64,000 bases of DNA from Mya arenaria (GCF_026914265.1 NC_069135.1:8697001-8761000); one strand, 5' to 3'; positions 22,871 through 36,666 are shown, numbered from the stretch's first letter. Translations and numbers: made by a program. Notes: generated by a model not told the origin, from the sequence alone.

Positions 22871-23689
22871 TAGTAAATGAGTTTGAAATATAGGCCCCGC
22901 ATTTATCTTCCACTGAAAATAGGATAGCGGATTGTTGGTCCAGACGGAAATCGAATGTTATGAGTTAAAATCAATTTGCAGAGATGGCAAGAGGAAAAAT
23001 ACGTATAACGGGTCAAATGTGATGAGGATTTTAATTTCGTAATGATTGGTAGGCGTAAGTTTTAATGTTAGATTATATTGTAGAATGGGCGCAACATTGG
23101 TTCTTGTATCTTTGTTTGCAGGGGATGAATGGAAGCAATTAAGCTCAGATTTGAAAATGTCAAAAGAACGGTCAGTAAAATGTAAATTTACAGGGAGTTT
23201 AAACCAGTTTAAGTGCACAAACCTCACTCTTATCCCAACAATCCTTAATAAAGATAAAACGCATAAGGTAAATCTTATCAAAGTATTCATTAAGTACTTC
23301 TATGATTACAGATCCCAACTCTATCTGCAGACGGAGGAATACAATTCAGAGCACCTTATGCAAAAACTTTTCAAAGATACGATGCAGTCATTACTTGAAA
23401 CTATGAACATCACATTCAGTCTGCCTTATAAAATAAAAGGTTTAAAACTGTGTGATCATAGAGTTTCATAATAAAAAAGCATCATTGTACTAAAACTGGT
23501 AACAAATAAAGAAAATATTTACAATAAAAGCGACTTGTATTAGCTAATCTTTCCTTCCGAATGATTTGAAAATGTAAAATATTTGAAGAAAATGAAGTCA
23601 CATGCCAAAACACTCCAAGTCAGCCAAAAAGTTCCAGCCAAAAAAGGTTTTAAACTTGAATTAGCGAAATCTTCATAAAATCAAAGGAC

Positions 23690-25930
23690 TGAAAGCTTAG
23701 TTGTGTAAGGATGCTATATTTAACCCTATATTTTGTTTCAGGAATTCATCTTCAAAAACTAGAAGGCAAGTGCTCTTCAAAATATTGTCTTTATATCCAC
23801 GGTTTAAATAAAATCCAAGTAATTCATTGAGTCTATCTGCCAAACTACCTGCTGGAAACATTTTAATTTTACGAATTTTCTTATAAACATCACCATAAAA
23901 ATCGGAATGGGCAATACTATTTGCAATCAGCGATTTTAGACTACTACTGTACTTTGATATGAGATTATAATGACCATTAACAAATTTTGAGAAAGATTTC
24001 CTAAATTTATAATATCTGAAACCCTGTTTTAGAAGTTTTTCCGCCATAAGTTCACTGCGAGAGCTGATTTTTTTTACATCTGTACATATTCTAGCAAATC
24101 TTATCAACTGTGCAATAAAACACCATATGATGGTGAACTAGGAACATCTCCATCTAAAGAAGGGTAATTAATTATTTTAAAATTAAAATCATCGCGTTTA
24201 TCATAAAGATTGATACTCAACATATCTTCCTTAACTTCGAGTTGCAGATCTAAATAGGATGCTTTTAAAACGGATGTATTAGATTTATTAAGGTGCAATT
24301 ATGAAGGGTATATCGATTGAATATTATTGTAAACACAGGATTATCTGAACTTTGAATATTATCGATTTATCTAAAAGTGCTATTGAATTTATCAACATGA
24401 GCGAGATCTCCAGACTTAGATAATTTCAACATATATTTACTGTCATATCAGTATAAAAAGAGGTCTGCAAGTAAAGGTGCATAATTGGCACCAATTGGAA
24501 TTCCAATTGTTTGCTTATATAAACATTTACCGAATTTTAGAAAATAATTATTGAGTACAAAATTTAAAACTTCAATTACATCTGTGCATGTCCAATAGAT
24601 ATATTTATCTGAGCGACCATTAGTAAAAAAAGCTTTTTGAACATTAACTGCCATGTAAGTAGTTTTCTCCCTCGCAAAAGTTTTTTCGACAAGAGGAGTC
24701 AATTTGTTTGTAACTAAAGATTGTGGAATATATGTATAGAGCGTTGAAAGGTCATAAGTATTAAGCACTGAGACCTTATACCGTCCATTTTCATAATTTG
24801 ACTCCTCTTATCGAAAAAAAACTTTTGCGAGGGAGAAAACTACTTACATGGCAGTTAATGTTAAAAAGGCTTTTTTACTTAAATCGTCTATTTTCAAAAT
24901 CATTAACTAAATCTAAAGAATTATTGATAGACCAAAAGAGGTTAATTCCAGAATTCTCATAAGTACAGTATTCTTTTACACGAACGTTAATAGCAGTTAA
25001 ACAGGTTGTTAGTAAAATTGAAACTTGTTTAGTAGAACAAGAGTTGGAATTAACAATAAATCGTGATTTATACGGATTTTTATGCATTTGAGGCAACCAG
25101 TGTATTGTAGGAATGTTTTCATGATCATCATTCAACAGAACTTGAAATTTAGCATAAGAATCAATATGATATTTAATAACACTTTCCTCATCGAGTTGGC
25201 TAGGAATGTAAGTTCTAGAAGATTGTAACTCTTCAATAATAGTATTAACATAGTATAAACGTCAAACTATGATTACATTATTAGCTGCTTTATCAGCTGG
25301 TACAAATACAAGTTTTTTATGTAGAGAATTGATATCCATGATCAGCTTTGGAGTTATCGAAATAGACTTTGGGAGAAGAGTCAACGGATTCTTGTTGAAA
25401 AACTCTATTTTCTTATCTACTAGGTACAATATTTTACCCATCCACGGCATTAAGGCATTAAGTTCGCTCCCTTCTCTTTACACCAGCTTGTTGTATTTGG
25501 ATAAAGTGTCTGTCAATTCTAATTTACATGTATGGAAATTAATTTCAGATGTGATCCGGTATTTAGGACCTTTATTTAGCAGTTTTCTATGGATATTATT
25601 TTTAATAAAAGTAAAATCTCCTGCAACAATATGTCCAACAGGGTCGTAGCGGTACATGGAGTCAATACAATCCTAAGAAGAAGGTGTATTTGCAGAAATG
25701 TCATCTTCTGATACTACTTTATTATAATCAAATATGCAATTTCTAATAGGCTTTTTATATTTATAACATATGATTGGCATTTCTTTATTCTTAAAGTATT
25801 GTGGAATACATTTTACTACATTTTATTTCTTAAATAAATTATTTAAATTGAGAAGATCTATTCCCTTGTTGTTAAAAGTAAGTTTGATGCGATATCTTTT
25901 GCGTGTTTCAACATTCTCAATTGTATTTAA
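23690..25930 (-). mobile_element. Penelope-like reverse transcriptase fossil
   Basis: Minus-strand pieces in the right order: PIICYKYKKPIRN (about 25750), KLVFVPADKAANNVIIV (25262), IPTIHWLPQMHKNPYKSRFI (about 25080), YDLSTLYTYIPQ (about 24750), KQTIGIPIGANYAPLLADLF (about 24460), INLYDKRDDFNF (about 24190) and KLLKQGFRYYKFRKSFSKF (about 24000). This is the RT core and tail of a Penelope-type retroelement family common in molluscs and cnidarians. No GIY-YIG nuclease was recognised. The copy is broken, with several breaks. A roughly 75-bp inverted repeat lies inside (about 24640-24706 and 24796-24870). Confidence 0.65.
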
Positions 25931-26079
25931 TAGATGAAAGCTGTTCAAATTAAATGTATTTATGTGTATAAAGGTAAACATGTAGTCTGCTGTATATTTA
26001 TATGTATTCTATGTAAGCTACTTATATGTTTTAATTTTTTTATGTTGTTTTCTTGAGATATTTGTTGTGGAAATATTAC

Positions 26080-26400
26080 GGGTGATTCGATAATTAAACA
26101 TTTGTCTCCAATTGAGGGAGTACAACTTCATCCAACTTCTATGCTGGCACAGCAATTTTCAAGCATTTTTGGTAACCTTCAGTTTTATTTTAATTCATGT
26201 AGGGACCAATAATTTGGCCAAAGGTGACAGTGTAACATCAATGTGTAGTGCATTTGCTGATTTTATACGAGTATGTACTATATGCACACAACATTCGAGT
26301 ATTTGGGTAATCATATAATCAGAACTTCCTCGACCAGTGGATTATGCATCTACAAAGAATAACATTCTAAGTTTAAATTCAGATTTTGAAAATACCATGG
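26080..26400 (+). mobile_element. SGNH-hydrolase-like fossil scrap
   Basis: GDSIIKHLSPIEGVQLHP, LIHVGTNNLAKGDSV and 'PRPVDYASTKN' resemble the Gly-Asp-Ser block, the GTND-like block III and the region after it in SGNH hydrolases carried by some YR retrotransposons and by ORF1 of some CR1/L2 LINEs. Broken; it cannot be assigned to one family. Confidence 0.45.
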
Positions 26401-27104
26401 CTAAGGATTTAATATTATTTATTTAATTAACAGATCACTTTGCTTTAAGGGTGAAATTAAACGTAAATTATACGCACGTTTGGATGGAGGCTTATTTCTA
26501 AATTTTGAAGGTACAAAACATTTGAGTTCCTTATGTTGCATGTGTGTTTGTAAATGTAAAATTGTGTTTGTCGCTTTTTGTGTTTTCAATATTTTTTTCA
26601 TTTCTTTGTGTTTGATTTTTGTTCGCTAAGGTTGGCGAATTTCTACATATATGTGTTTATTAATATAATTTGTATTATAATTATTTATATTAAAATTTGT
26701 TTAACGACTAAGTTAGCTTTATTAGCATGACTTTTATTTGGCGTTGTTCTTTTTTTCAATAGTAAGTTTTAACGTTGATATTAAGTTACATAAAGAGCTG
26801 ATGATAATTAGGCATACCTGCTACATACATAAAGCTAGTCGCTTTGGCTCTTTATGCTAAATTCATCAACCGAAAACTTACGAGAAAGGCCACTTTACAA
26901 CTAGCCTAGTTTCATAAAGACCTTGCGTGTATTAAAATGTTTGTGATTTGTAAATATAAATAGTTAATTTTGTATTCGGTATTTAGGGAGTATCTACTGT
27001 AACACGTGTTCACTTTAAACTTGTATAGACAGATTGACTGCAAGGCGGTGTCAAAATTATTCGAGCAAACCTGGCCACTTTTCTGTCGACGGCTTTTGAA
27101 AAAT
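26400..27104. other. Spacer and presumed TKT-2 promoter region
   Basis: AT-rich, with no gene. The last 100 bp before the TKT-2 ATG are more GC-rich and could be 5' UTR. No TATA or initiator can be called with confidence. Confidence 0.35.
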
Positions 27105-27211
27105 ATGTCTGCATATCACCGCTCTGATGCTAAACATTTGCAGTCCCTTAGGGACATGGCAAACAAACTCCGGATCGACAGTATTAATGCAACACAAGCA
27201 AGCAATTCTGG

Positions 27212-28866
27212 GTGAGTGTAACATCTTAATTTTCAAGACTTTTGTTAAGTTTACAAATCGGTCGAGGAAAACATGTTGCCATGTAATTTTCACCATTGCT
27301 GGAACCGAGGTACTGCTTCTTTAAACTTGTTACGATCGAAATTAATTAAAAGTTCCTGCCAAACCATGTTTCAATCTTTGAAACTATTAACATGGTGGTG
27401 AACATAGGAGCCACAATATACGATTGATTATGCACTAAATATATTCTAACGTATTTCCTATTGTGGTGCTTAGCACTCGAATGTTGATGAAAATGATTAA
27501 AAAAATATGAGCATTGTATATCATTTTTATTTTTCAAAGATTGATGCGTGTATATCTAAAATACATGTAATGAGGTTTCAGGCCGGTTACCCAGATTACC
27601 TTCTAATTAATGTTAATGTGGTTTTGTGGATAATATGTTTGAGATTATCATGATATAAGACGAGTTGCACATCCTTTTTACCTTTCATTTTTAGTATCAA
27701 GTATATAACATTTATTCTGCATGTGATTTATCTGAATGTATCGTTCTACTAAAATTTAGTAGTATTTTTTTTTTATATCCTTTAAAACATTCCGCATTCA
27801 TATATTGAAAGTAAACCTTCGAAAGAGTTGCTATCAATTTATAATTTTCATCGATTAGACACATTGTCAGGTATATTTGCATCATATGTACAGAAGAAAA
27901 ACAACAACAACAAAAACACAAGAAGATATAAAGTATTGAAAGGATAATTCAGTAAGACTGTTAAAACTTTTAAATAATTAAGCTATTCTATTAAAAATTA
28001 GCAAAGAGAAGTTATAAGGAAAATAGTGTAACAGTAATTAAAAAAAGTCGTACATTGTCTTTTGTTATAACAGCAGCGTTAATTCTTATGTGGCTTATTT
28101 TCTTCTTGTACTATTTTTACTATTTCGAGGACAATGGTTTTGTAATTTTCTTCCTTCTGCTTTTGCGAATTGTTTGTTATCAACTTTTCTATTGTCATTA
28201 ATCTCATCTTCGATTCTGTTTTTGGGGTCCGTTTTTTCTCTTACTATAGGAAGGCCTTTGTGCCCTGATATTTTCTCCTCCCCTTTTTCATTTTTTTTAC
28301 TCGAGTTCCATTTTCCCAGTCCAAGAAACTTATTTTCGAGTTATGGATTGAAACGGTTTCACTTAAATAACTTATCATTCTCGTTTCAACTATAATATTT
28401 AGAGGGCAATAATATGTATGGCATAGTTATACTTCTTTTTTTTATTAATTTGAAGTCGGAAATGGTGCATAATGAGTGTATTGTATTGCTTTTGTTCCCC
28501 CATATTGATATAAAAACTTCGACGATTTAAAAGAGGGCACACGCCAGATGCGCCCCCTTTAAATCCGCTAGTGGCATGGTCTTCGCATAATTTCTTGGAC
28601 AAGTTGAACTCAGACAATAATTGTATTGTCTTCAAAAATACTTTCCACAGTGTACAGATATAATATTTGTAGTATATACTTCACTGTCTGTATTCGATTA
28701 CCATGTACAGATATTCGTTCAAAGGCCTTGATTAAGATTCTGTTATATTCATTTACTAACCATATTCTTTAGGGCAACAATATATTTGCCCCATAGAAAA
28801 CAACAACATAGAATCAGTCTTTGAAACATCTGCCTTAACCATTTATACACTGTACCTCTTCCCCAG
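27212..28866. other. Intron 1 of TKT-2
   Basis: GTGAGT donor at 27212 and CCCCAG acceptor ending at 28866. Contents are AT-rich with an (ACA)n-like run near 27900. Open frames at 28090-28395 (+) and 28399-28635 (-) are compositionally biased and match nothing I know. Confidence 0.6.
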
Positions 28867-28984
28867 CCATCCCACGTCATGTGCCTCAGCGGCTGAGATC
28901 ATGTCTGTACTGTTCTTCAACACTTTGAGGTACAGCACGAAATTTCCCCGCGACCCAGCCAGCGACAGATTTGTCATGTCCAAG

Positions 28985-30331
28985 GTAGGTTCTGTGTATA
29001 ATGTATTTTGTTTGGCCTTAGTATAGTTCGTGATTGTGAATTATACATATACAAGCTTCAAATGACTAAAATTCAGCACAATATAAATCCCTTTTAGTGA
29101 ATTTAATTAATACCTGTATGACTGCATATGGTTTTGAAAAGCATCATACAATATTCTTTTTCATTTAAACTCTTGGATGTATTTAATTTATTAGGTTTGC
29201 AAATGCTATTTGCATAAAGCATTATGGAATATGAAGAAAACATTTCATTTATAAAGGTTTTTATTCTGATCAAGTTAGTTGCATTTAAATGTGCAATAAA
29301 TATCCCTTTAAAATGTAAGCTACACATTTAAATTTGAATGTGATGCTTTGTTAATTATACGTTTCTTTTTTAGCAAATTGTTAAAACTATTTTTTTTCAT
29401 ATAATCATCATAGATTTACCTTTAATTGCATTTTTACTACAACTTTTTAACTATCATTCATTTTGTGTTCACATTCTTTTATTACGTCTCCCGCTAATTT
29501 TACCTGTTTGGTCGTAAACTGTTTGTATGTTTTTGGCATTATTACTTGAATGCATTAAAAGTTCCTGTTGTTGCTGCTGCTGTTCTTGTTGTTGATGTTA
29601 TTGCTGTTGTTGAAGATTTAAATTCATTTTTTGAAAGAGTTTTTTTTAGAATAATGTTGGGTTAAAAGATAGCATGATAAAAAAGATGACTGTTTAAAGG
29701 TATGTAAATACTGTTTTAAGGTATATCATTACAATCTTAAGTTTTTTTGCGAGTATATTGTGTTAGCCACATGAAACCAATATCTTTGCCAACCACCCTT
29801 TTTATCTACCGCTCAACCTGATAAAAATCAATAACGGCTGACTGCTGATTTACTGAACTAAATGCGTTGGCAAACTTGAGAAATACTGAATTCTCATTCA
29901 GTCAAATAAAATGTTGACTTCCAGTTGAGTTTTATAGTAGATTTCCAGTTTAATTAAATGCTCATTAACAGGATTACAACCACATAGAATATACATGTCA
30001 ATATTTGAACACCGTCAGGATATATCTTTGACATTATATTTCCAATAAGTGTGTACTTGATGCAAGCAAATTAATTCATGATTTTGCACTTTAAACAACT
30101 CATATTATGTAGGCAACACTCTTCGATCAAGTATCTGAGTTTAAAGACATTCAGAACTGACAGAGAGAGTGTTTTGCTTACTTAATAATGTTATGCATAT
30201 ACTCAGAGCAACGGTTAATGAAATACTCTTTAATTCTAATTCACTATCCATGATTTAGCTGAGGAAATGCTTAAGTGTCCTTTGAACATGTATGTTCATA
30301 TTTAAGTCAGATCAAAGCTATGCCATTGTAG
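28985..30331. repeat. Intron 2 of TKT-2 with a GTT/GCT microsatellite
   Basis: The only notable content is an imperfect trinucleotide run at about 29568-29615 (TGTTGTTGCTGCTGCTGTTC). The 3' end resembles the start of the window (1-521), the same intron in TKT-1. Confidence 0.55.
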
Positions 30332-31071
30332 GGCCATGCTTGTCCGATCCTGTATGCTGCGTGGGCAGAGGCGGGTCTGTTTGATTTGAGCGATCTGCTG
30401 AAGCTCCGCAGACTGGACAGTGACTTGGAGGGGCATCCAACACCCGTAAGGATGAGCAGTCATGGTGGATGTGTTTGTAGTCTTCAAACTATTGATATTC
30501 TTGACGTCATATTAACATTTACTGTAAAAATATATAATCAGACCGTGTCATAGCTAATTGTCAGGCCGTGCCATAGCAATTTTCAGGTCAAGCCATAGCG
30601 TGTTTCTGTGCCATAACTAACTGTGTATAAAACATATCTGAATATCTGTTTATTGCATGCTGCAGAGGATTGTTTACAGCACAGCACGCAATTTTCAATA
30701 AAAACTGTAGCTAGTTTTAAAAAATCCTGATATTTATATGGTAAATATCGCGATTGATTCTCCTTGAAAATTTATGTATTTTAGTAGGGAAGTAGCTCTT
30801 GGTTTTATTTAGAAGGTGTTTTTAAAGTAACAGTCGATTTTCTTGAGATATCAGATTTTTATTCTGAGCCGTGAAAGAAAATATATTAGGAACGTACATA
30901 AAACACTGAAAGCAAAATAACATTTCTGTGTTTTAATGGGTGAATTTTGTAGTTATCAAAGAGTGTTCCATTCATAAACATAGGCATAAAGCTCATTGTT
31001 TTAATTAAAAAAGTATTGTTAAGTAGAACATATCATGCCTTTTAATAATCATATGGTAATATTAGGTATTA

Positions 31072-31906
31072 TTATGTCTCCCACAATAAATGGGCAGACG
31101 TATTGCTTTTGCTTGAGTCGCTTTCCGTCTGTCTGTCTCTGTAAAAAGTCGTACCTGCTCCATAACCCTTGAACGCTTGATTTTTTTAAAGTAACTTGCC
31201 ACAAATGTTCAAAATATTGAGACGATGTGCAAAGCTCATTTTGCAACCACCTCGGCCCAAGGTCAGTTACACTTGACCCGCCACAATTGTTCACCATATC
31301 GAGACGATGTGCAGAGCACCTGTTTGAACCACCTCGATTAAGGGCCAAGGTCACACTTCGAGTGAAAGGTCAAATGATTATGATATGACTATAGTTTGTG
31401 ACCGCTCCATTCTCTTGAACCGCTCGAGGATTTTGAAATAAGAAATGTTCACCAGCTTGTGACAATGTGCATGACCCATGATACAACCAGCTCATTTCAT
31501 CATCAAGGTCGCACTTAAAGATCAAAAGCCATATGACTTCAATTCGTGTCCCCTCCATATCTCGTGAATCGGCTGAGGGATTTTCAAATTACTCCCACTA
31601 AAAACGTTTACCATATTTCGACGACGTGCAGAGCGCATGTTACAATCAGCTCGGTTTAAGGTCAATGTCATATTAAAAGGTCAAAGGTCATGTAAATATA
31701 ATTTGTGTCAGCTTCGTATCTCTTTAACACCATGAAGAATTTTGAAAAACCATGCCACAAATGTTAACCATATTTTGATGATGTGCAGAGTACATTTAAC
31801 AACAAGCTCGGTCAAGGTCATATGACTGTATTTTGTGTCCGCTACATACCTGAATGAGAGAACCATAGGGAGAGACATCTTTTGTATTACAAAAACATCC
31901 GCCTAG
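31072..31906 (+). mobile_element. HINE-like element in TKT-2 intron 3
   Basis: Begins ATTATGTCTCCCACAATAAA, has a CCGTCTGTCTGTCTC run, then degenerate tandem units (GAGACGATGTGCAGAGC). It ends with the hairpin TTTTGTATTACAAAA (31880-31894) and CTAG at 31903-31906. The 5' start resembles that of the 16042-16714 element. Confidence 0.7.
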
Positions 31907-34420
31907 TTACGGTTTTTGTCAATTTGTTGTTCGATGTCATAAAGTCCTAAATCCATGAAACCTGATCAACATATTTGTCAGCATGATATTTGAGATCAAT
32001 GTAAATATGGGCCATTTCAAGTAAACATTAGATCGTCAGTTCAAATATTAAGACAAAATTTTGTGTTAAAGTTTCTTTTGCATTTCACAAATTAAACAGT
32101 GTTCATCCGATCTTTAATAAACTAGTTCAGAATAGTTGTCAACATGATATTTAAGACCAGTGGGAATATGGGTCATCAAGGGCCAACAACTAGGTAACCT
32201 TATGGAATATTAAGACAACATTTTACCTCACAGTTTCTTAATCATTCCATAAATTCAACAGTCGTGTGAGTATGGGTCAGGAGCATTTACTTTTCCTCTG
32301 TAAATATACTTCTTACTACAAGATCACATTTGCCAATATGTAAAATCCGACTTTAATGTTTTAACCTTTTGCTTTGAAAAAAACAACATCAACAACATGA
32401 TACATGACATTTACCTGATTGAATTTCAACCGGTGCTTGATATGTTTCTTTTAAACCTGGCAGAAATCACCAACTGCCCGAGATTTACTCCTTATACGTA
32501 ATAGATCTACTTCCCAACTGATAATTTTATTGAATAGCTTGTTATACTTTTGCTTAGACAAACAGTTTTCTACATCATTTCACTTTATTTCTTGTTTGGA
32601 CATTATAGAGGCTGAACTTTGTTGATGTGGCGACAGGATCCCTGGGACAGGGCCTCAGCTGTGCTGCTGGCATGGCATACACAGGCAAATACTTTGACAA
32701 GTCGGAGTAAGTTTCATTTCTAGATTCGAAAAAAGTCAAAGTATTGTCATACTTATCCTTGTTGTTACGTCGTCATCGGAGTCCTGCAAAGGTCCTTGGT
32801 GCTAACATTTATTTTATGTAAGTAAAGTTGTATTTTTATTTTACATGTGCACCATGTAAAGCTTGGTTAGTGGTTCTGTAAGTAAATTGAAGTCATTGCT
32901 GTGAGGTCTTACTTATATCTGATCAATTGTTGGGATTGTAACGTGCGAGACGAAATACGCAACAAAGAAGAGAAAAGCATACTCAACCCTGAAGTTGTCT
33001 GGTCTTCATATACAGTAAATTCTCAATCCACACGAAGCCCGGGCTTTGCTAATTGCATATTACCAAACAAGTACATAAACGTACTATGAACGTACTTTCG
33101 TCTATTACGGAATGTTATACTATGAACGCACATCCGCAATCAACGGACCATTACAGGATAATGAAAAGCAGATTTACGATCTTATTATTCTGGTATTTAA
33201 TTTGTGCAGATGTGCGTCAAGTCTCCAGTTAGTTTTGTTTTTAAGATTGGTATATAATTTATGGGAAGAAAATAAATGTCATTTCTTCAGGTTAGTATAA
33301 AATGTCATTTCACCATTTAATATAACGTCGTGTTACCGTGTGTACTGCCTGGTTGGAGATGGTGAGAGTGCGGAGGGATCGATCTGGGAGGCCCTCTCCT
33401 TTGCTAGCTTCTACAAACTGGACAACTTCGTCGCCGTCTTTGATATGAACCGCTTTGGTCAGTGTTAACCAGCTATGCTGCAGCATGAGATGGACGTCTA
33501 TGAGGCCAGGCTCAAGGCCTTTGGGTAAGATTAACTGACTTGACATTAAACAGCCTGGGTTTGATAGTTAATAACTTTAAACAAATAATAAATAGGGTTG
33601 TCAGCCTATACAAACATTACAGGTTCATTTTAATATTATTTGACAATTAATTGAAACTTTAAAAATTTTCGCATAAGGTTTATTTATAACATATTATTTC
33701 ATTGAACAGTGAAAAAAGACGGACTTTAAATTGCGTGGGGAAAATCGCCAAAATGAATTTCATTTAAGGTGGAACACATATGTTGTTGATGGGCATGATG
33801 TGGAGGTCCTGTGTAAGACCCTGCATGACGCCACCACAGTACATGTAAAGGACAAACCGACATGTATTCTCGCTAAGACCTTCAAGGGCAAGGGATTCCC
33901 AGGTACGATTTTATCCCTGTTGATCATGAGTTAAAGCCAATACCAAATCCTGATAGGTAATTTAATGGACAGTCCATGTATTTATAATGAATTGAGTGAT
34001 TATCTTATATCTACCGAAAAAAATCTTGTGATCATTTGTTGACAAATTTATTACTGGTTTGGATTGTCAAAATAAGAGAAGAATTATTCGAACAAAACTA
34101 AGAATAAGAGGCATTTGTGTATGTGTAGGCATTGAGGATCAGATAAACTGGCATGGAAAGGTAATGGGCACCAGAGCTGATGAATTGATCAAGACACTAA
34201 AGGACAACATGTCGAAACAGGGTCCAATCAACCTGCGGCCCCAGACCATCACAGCCACTGTACCCAAATCGGACATCTCCAACATCCGCCTTGCAGAACC
34301 TCCAAACTATGAAATGGGACAACAGGTATAGTGGTGTTGTCACTGTCCATCAATTTTGTCTCGATTAATATTTTCTCCACCTAACCATAATATAGGAAAA
34401 ACACCTGTCCCCGAAAGCAT

Positions 34421-34695
34421 AAAAATGCATAAGTCAAATCTCAATCACAGACTCAACCTATTTTAACACATTACGATAAAAAATCTTATATGTTTTTACA
34501 CCTTCTATATTCTCTTATAGAATATGCAAAAGTGGGTGGGGAAGGCCATAAATTAAATGTTTCAAAAGATGTTCAACTAAGGTTTGGGGAACATTTTTTT
34601 GAAAAGTAAAAATATAGAAGAAATTGAATAATACTATGCTTTTATGTGATGCAATGAGTTAAGAATGAGATTGAGATTTGACTTGTGCATTTTAG
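34421..34695. mobile_element. MITE with terminal inverted repeats, TKT-2 intron 7
   Basis: Left end AAAATGCATAAGTCAAATCT then CAATC; right end GATTGAGATTTGACTTGTGC then ATTTT. The arms are inverted copies of about 25 bp with few mismatches. No coding capacity; the intervening roughly 220 bp are AT-rich. Target duplication not resolved. Confidence 0.65.
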
Positions 34696-34699
34696 TGAT

Positions 34700-35170
34700 A
34701 TTGGAGCCTGCTTTTTATGACAGTGGTTAAAACTATATAAATTTGTAAATAATATGCACCAGAGTGATACCAAGAGCTGATTGACTACGCGTGGAGCGTC
34801 GGGTTTTTAATTGGTCTCGAAGCTGTACCACGTCGGGTCACGTGATCAAAATGGAAAAGCCAGTATTATTAAATATGGAAAACAACTTGTATGGATTGAT
34901 TAGATAAAGAGACACCAACATACTAAACAACGTATGTTTTATACCGTTATCTTATGCCTTTGGACACTCTTATTTGGTATTTAATAATTCGTCCCCATAC
35001 TCGAAGGCCACGGGTTTTTTTAAAGCTTGTTTACGAACCTTAGGACCCGATTCATAAAAGCTCAGATTAAGTTTCGGAGGTGATTTAATTATTTAAAATA
35101 TTAAGTGGATAAACTTAAAAAATAAATTACAATTAATTACATATATAATAACATACATATATAATAACAG
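34700..35170. other. Intronic spacer before the YR element
   Basis: No gene or repeat recognised. It includes a modestly GC-richer stretch (34770-34860). Confidence 0.4.
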
Positions 35171-36027
35171 TATGAATGATATAATGTAGGAAGTGTACGT
35201 AACCCAACTTGGCAATAAGCATGACCGTATCATTATTGTATTATGCCACGTCTGTTACACCTAAAATAAACAACAATACCATATCCAGACTTGTTGTTTA
35301 ACACAGCTAAAATAACTATTCATAAACAGTTCAAATATTTATTACATGTTTAATATCAAACAAATGAGAGGTCAAGAATTTATTATGACTAGCTCTTCCA
35401 TCACAGATCAAAATAATATCAAAAAAGGTTATAAGTAAATGTAATATGTGGAGTATATAGGCCGCAACATAAACCCCAAGGTAGGCTCTGCTCTTTAATG
35501 GCCCTACCAAAGCTAAGACAACCGACAGTCAACCCGATATGCACTTAACCCGCCTTATTGAAATGAAACAATGAACGCTACAGGGACAAGCCCATTCCCA
35601 AATCCATACTCCTCACAATCCCGCACATTCCACAGTGCAATCCGCAGTGCTATATCCAAATCCGCATTTCAAATCCATCCTCCAATCCCTATATCCAATC
35701 CAAATATCCCTACCAAAAATACAAAGTTGCCAAAGGAGTAGCTGGGAGTTACCAAAATATCCGGGCAAAACCCAACTCCTCAAAAAACTTAAATTTTGAA
35801 GTAACACAGTTGTAACCCCAGCCGTTGGATCTCTCAACCGTTAAGTCGAGCCTCTGAAAGGGGAAACCCCTAGTTACTATTACAAGTTATTCCCAAAAAT
35901 TGAAACATAGTGCATACCAAGTTGACTGTCAGCTGCCTGAATTTTTCCGCCACAATAAATTATAACACCAAAATTTATCCCCCAAAAATTTATCCGAATC
36001 TCAGACAAGTAGTCGTGCGTTTATTAT

Positions 36028-36561
36028 TTACTGTGAAAAAAAACAACGTATTACAGCATCCCTAAGGTTATCAAGCATCATCTCAAGACCAACTTGACTG
36101 AGATATATACCATCCGGCCTAAAGAAACCTGGGGTGGTGTTATCAATCTCCACTCCCACCTGGTGACCTTTTAAAGAGGACGCTACAAGCCGACCATGCC
36201 TATTGAGTCGGCGCCTTTTGCAGTCCTCCGGGCTCCCTGATGCCCAAACAAGCCTAGGCAGAATATCCACCCAGATGAGCTGGCAATCAGGAAACGCAGC
36301 CCGCATGTACCGGAACCCCGATTTAATTTTATTCATGATCCTACACACTGTCAATAATTCAATGTCATTTCCCCCTAAATGGATGAAAATAACCTTTGGT
36401 GGCTCCGAAAAAAGGAACTTCAATTGCATCTTGTGCGTGAACTGCTCCCAATGCATCCCCCTAACACCCATCCAGTCCAGTTGATGTGGAAGCCCCAAAT
36501 TTTCCCGTCCATTCTCCTGAGCGTAATGACCCGCCCAATGAATAAGGGAGTCACCAACCAA
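36028..36561 (-). CDS. SGNH hydrolase domain of the YR element
   Basis: A 177-codon frame. MVGDSLIHWAG gives the block I GDS serine, IHLGGNDIELL the block III GxND, and FRPDGIYLSQVG the block V DxxH-like region (Asp kept, Tyr at the usual His place). SGNH/GDSL proteins are small esterases; in YR and LINE elements the role is unknown. It is downstream of the recombinase on the same strand, about 105 bp away. As a domain it looks whole, but it belongs to a broken element. Confidence 0.65.
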   Translation of the reverse strand: MVGDSLIHWAGHYAQENGRENLGLPHQLDWMGVRGMHWEQFTHKMQLKFLFSEPPKVIFIHLGGNDIELLTVCRIMNKIKSGFRYMRAAFPDCQLIWVDILPRLVWASGSPEDCKRRRLNRHGRLVASSLKGHQVGVEIDNTTPGFFRPDGIYLSQVGLEMMLDNLRDAVIRCFFSQ

Positions 36562-36666
36562 CCAAACGTCTGAAGTTATATAAATAATATAATTCTACAT
36601 TGAAATATTCTTTAATTTAAACCATTCATGTTTTAATACTACCAAAATTTAACCATTTAATCAACT

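Noticed and set aside
23046-23471. Plus-strand open frame of 141 codons
   Set aside because: No recognisable domain, no splice or promoter context, overlaps an equally plausible frame on the other strand, and lies amid repeat debris.
28090-28395. Hydrophobic plus-strand frame of 101 codons in TKT-2 intron 1
   Set aside because: T-rich composition gives Phe/Leu runs; no start context and no homology that I recognise.
35440-35880. Possible extra gene downstream of the SGNH frame (35613-35837, minus)
   Set aside because: ATCCAAATCC-type low-complexity sequence generates the Trp/Gly-rich frame; more likely the non-coding tail of the YR element.
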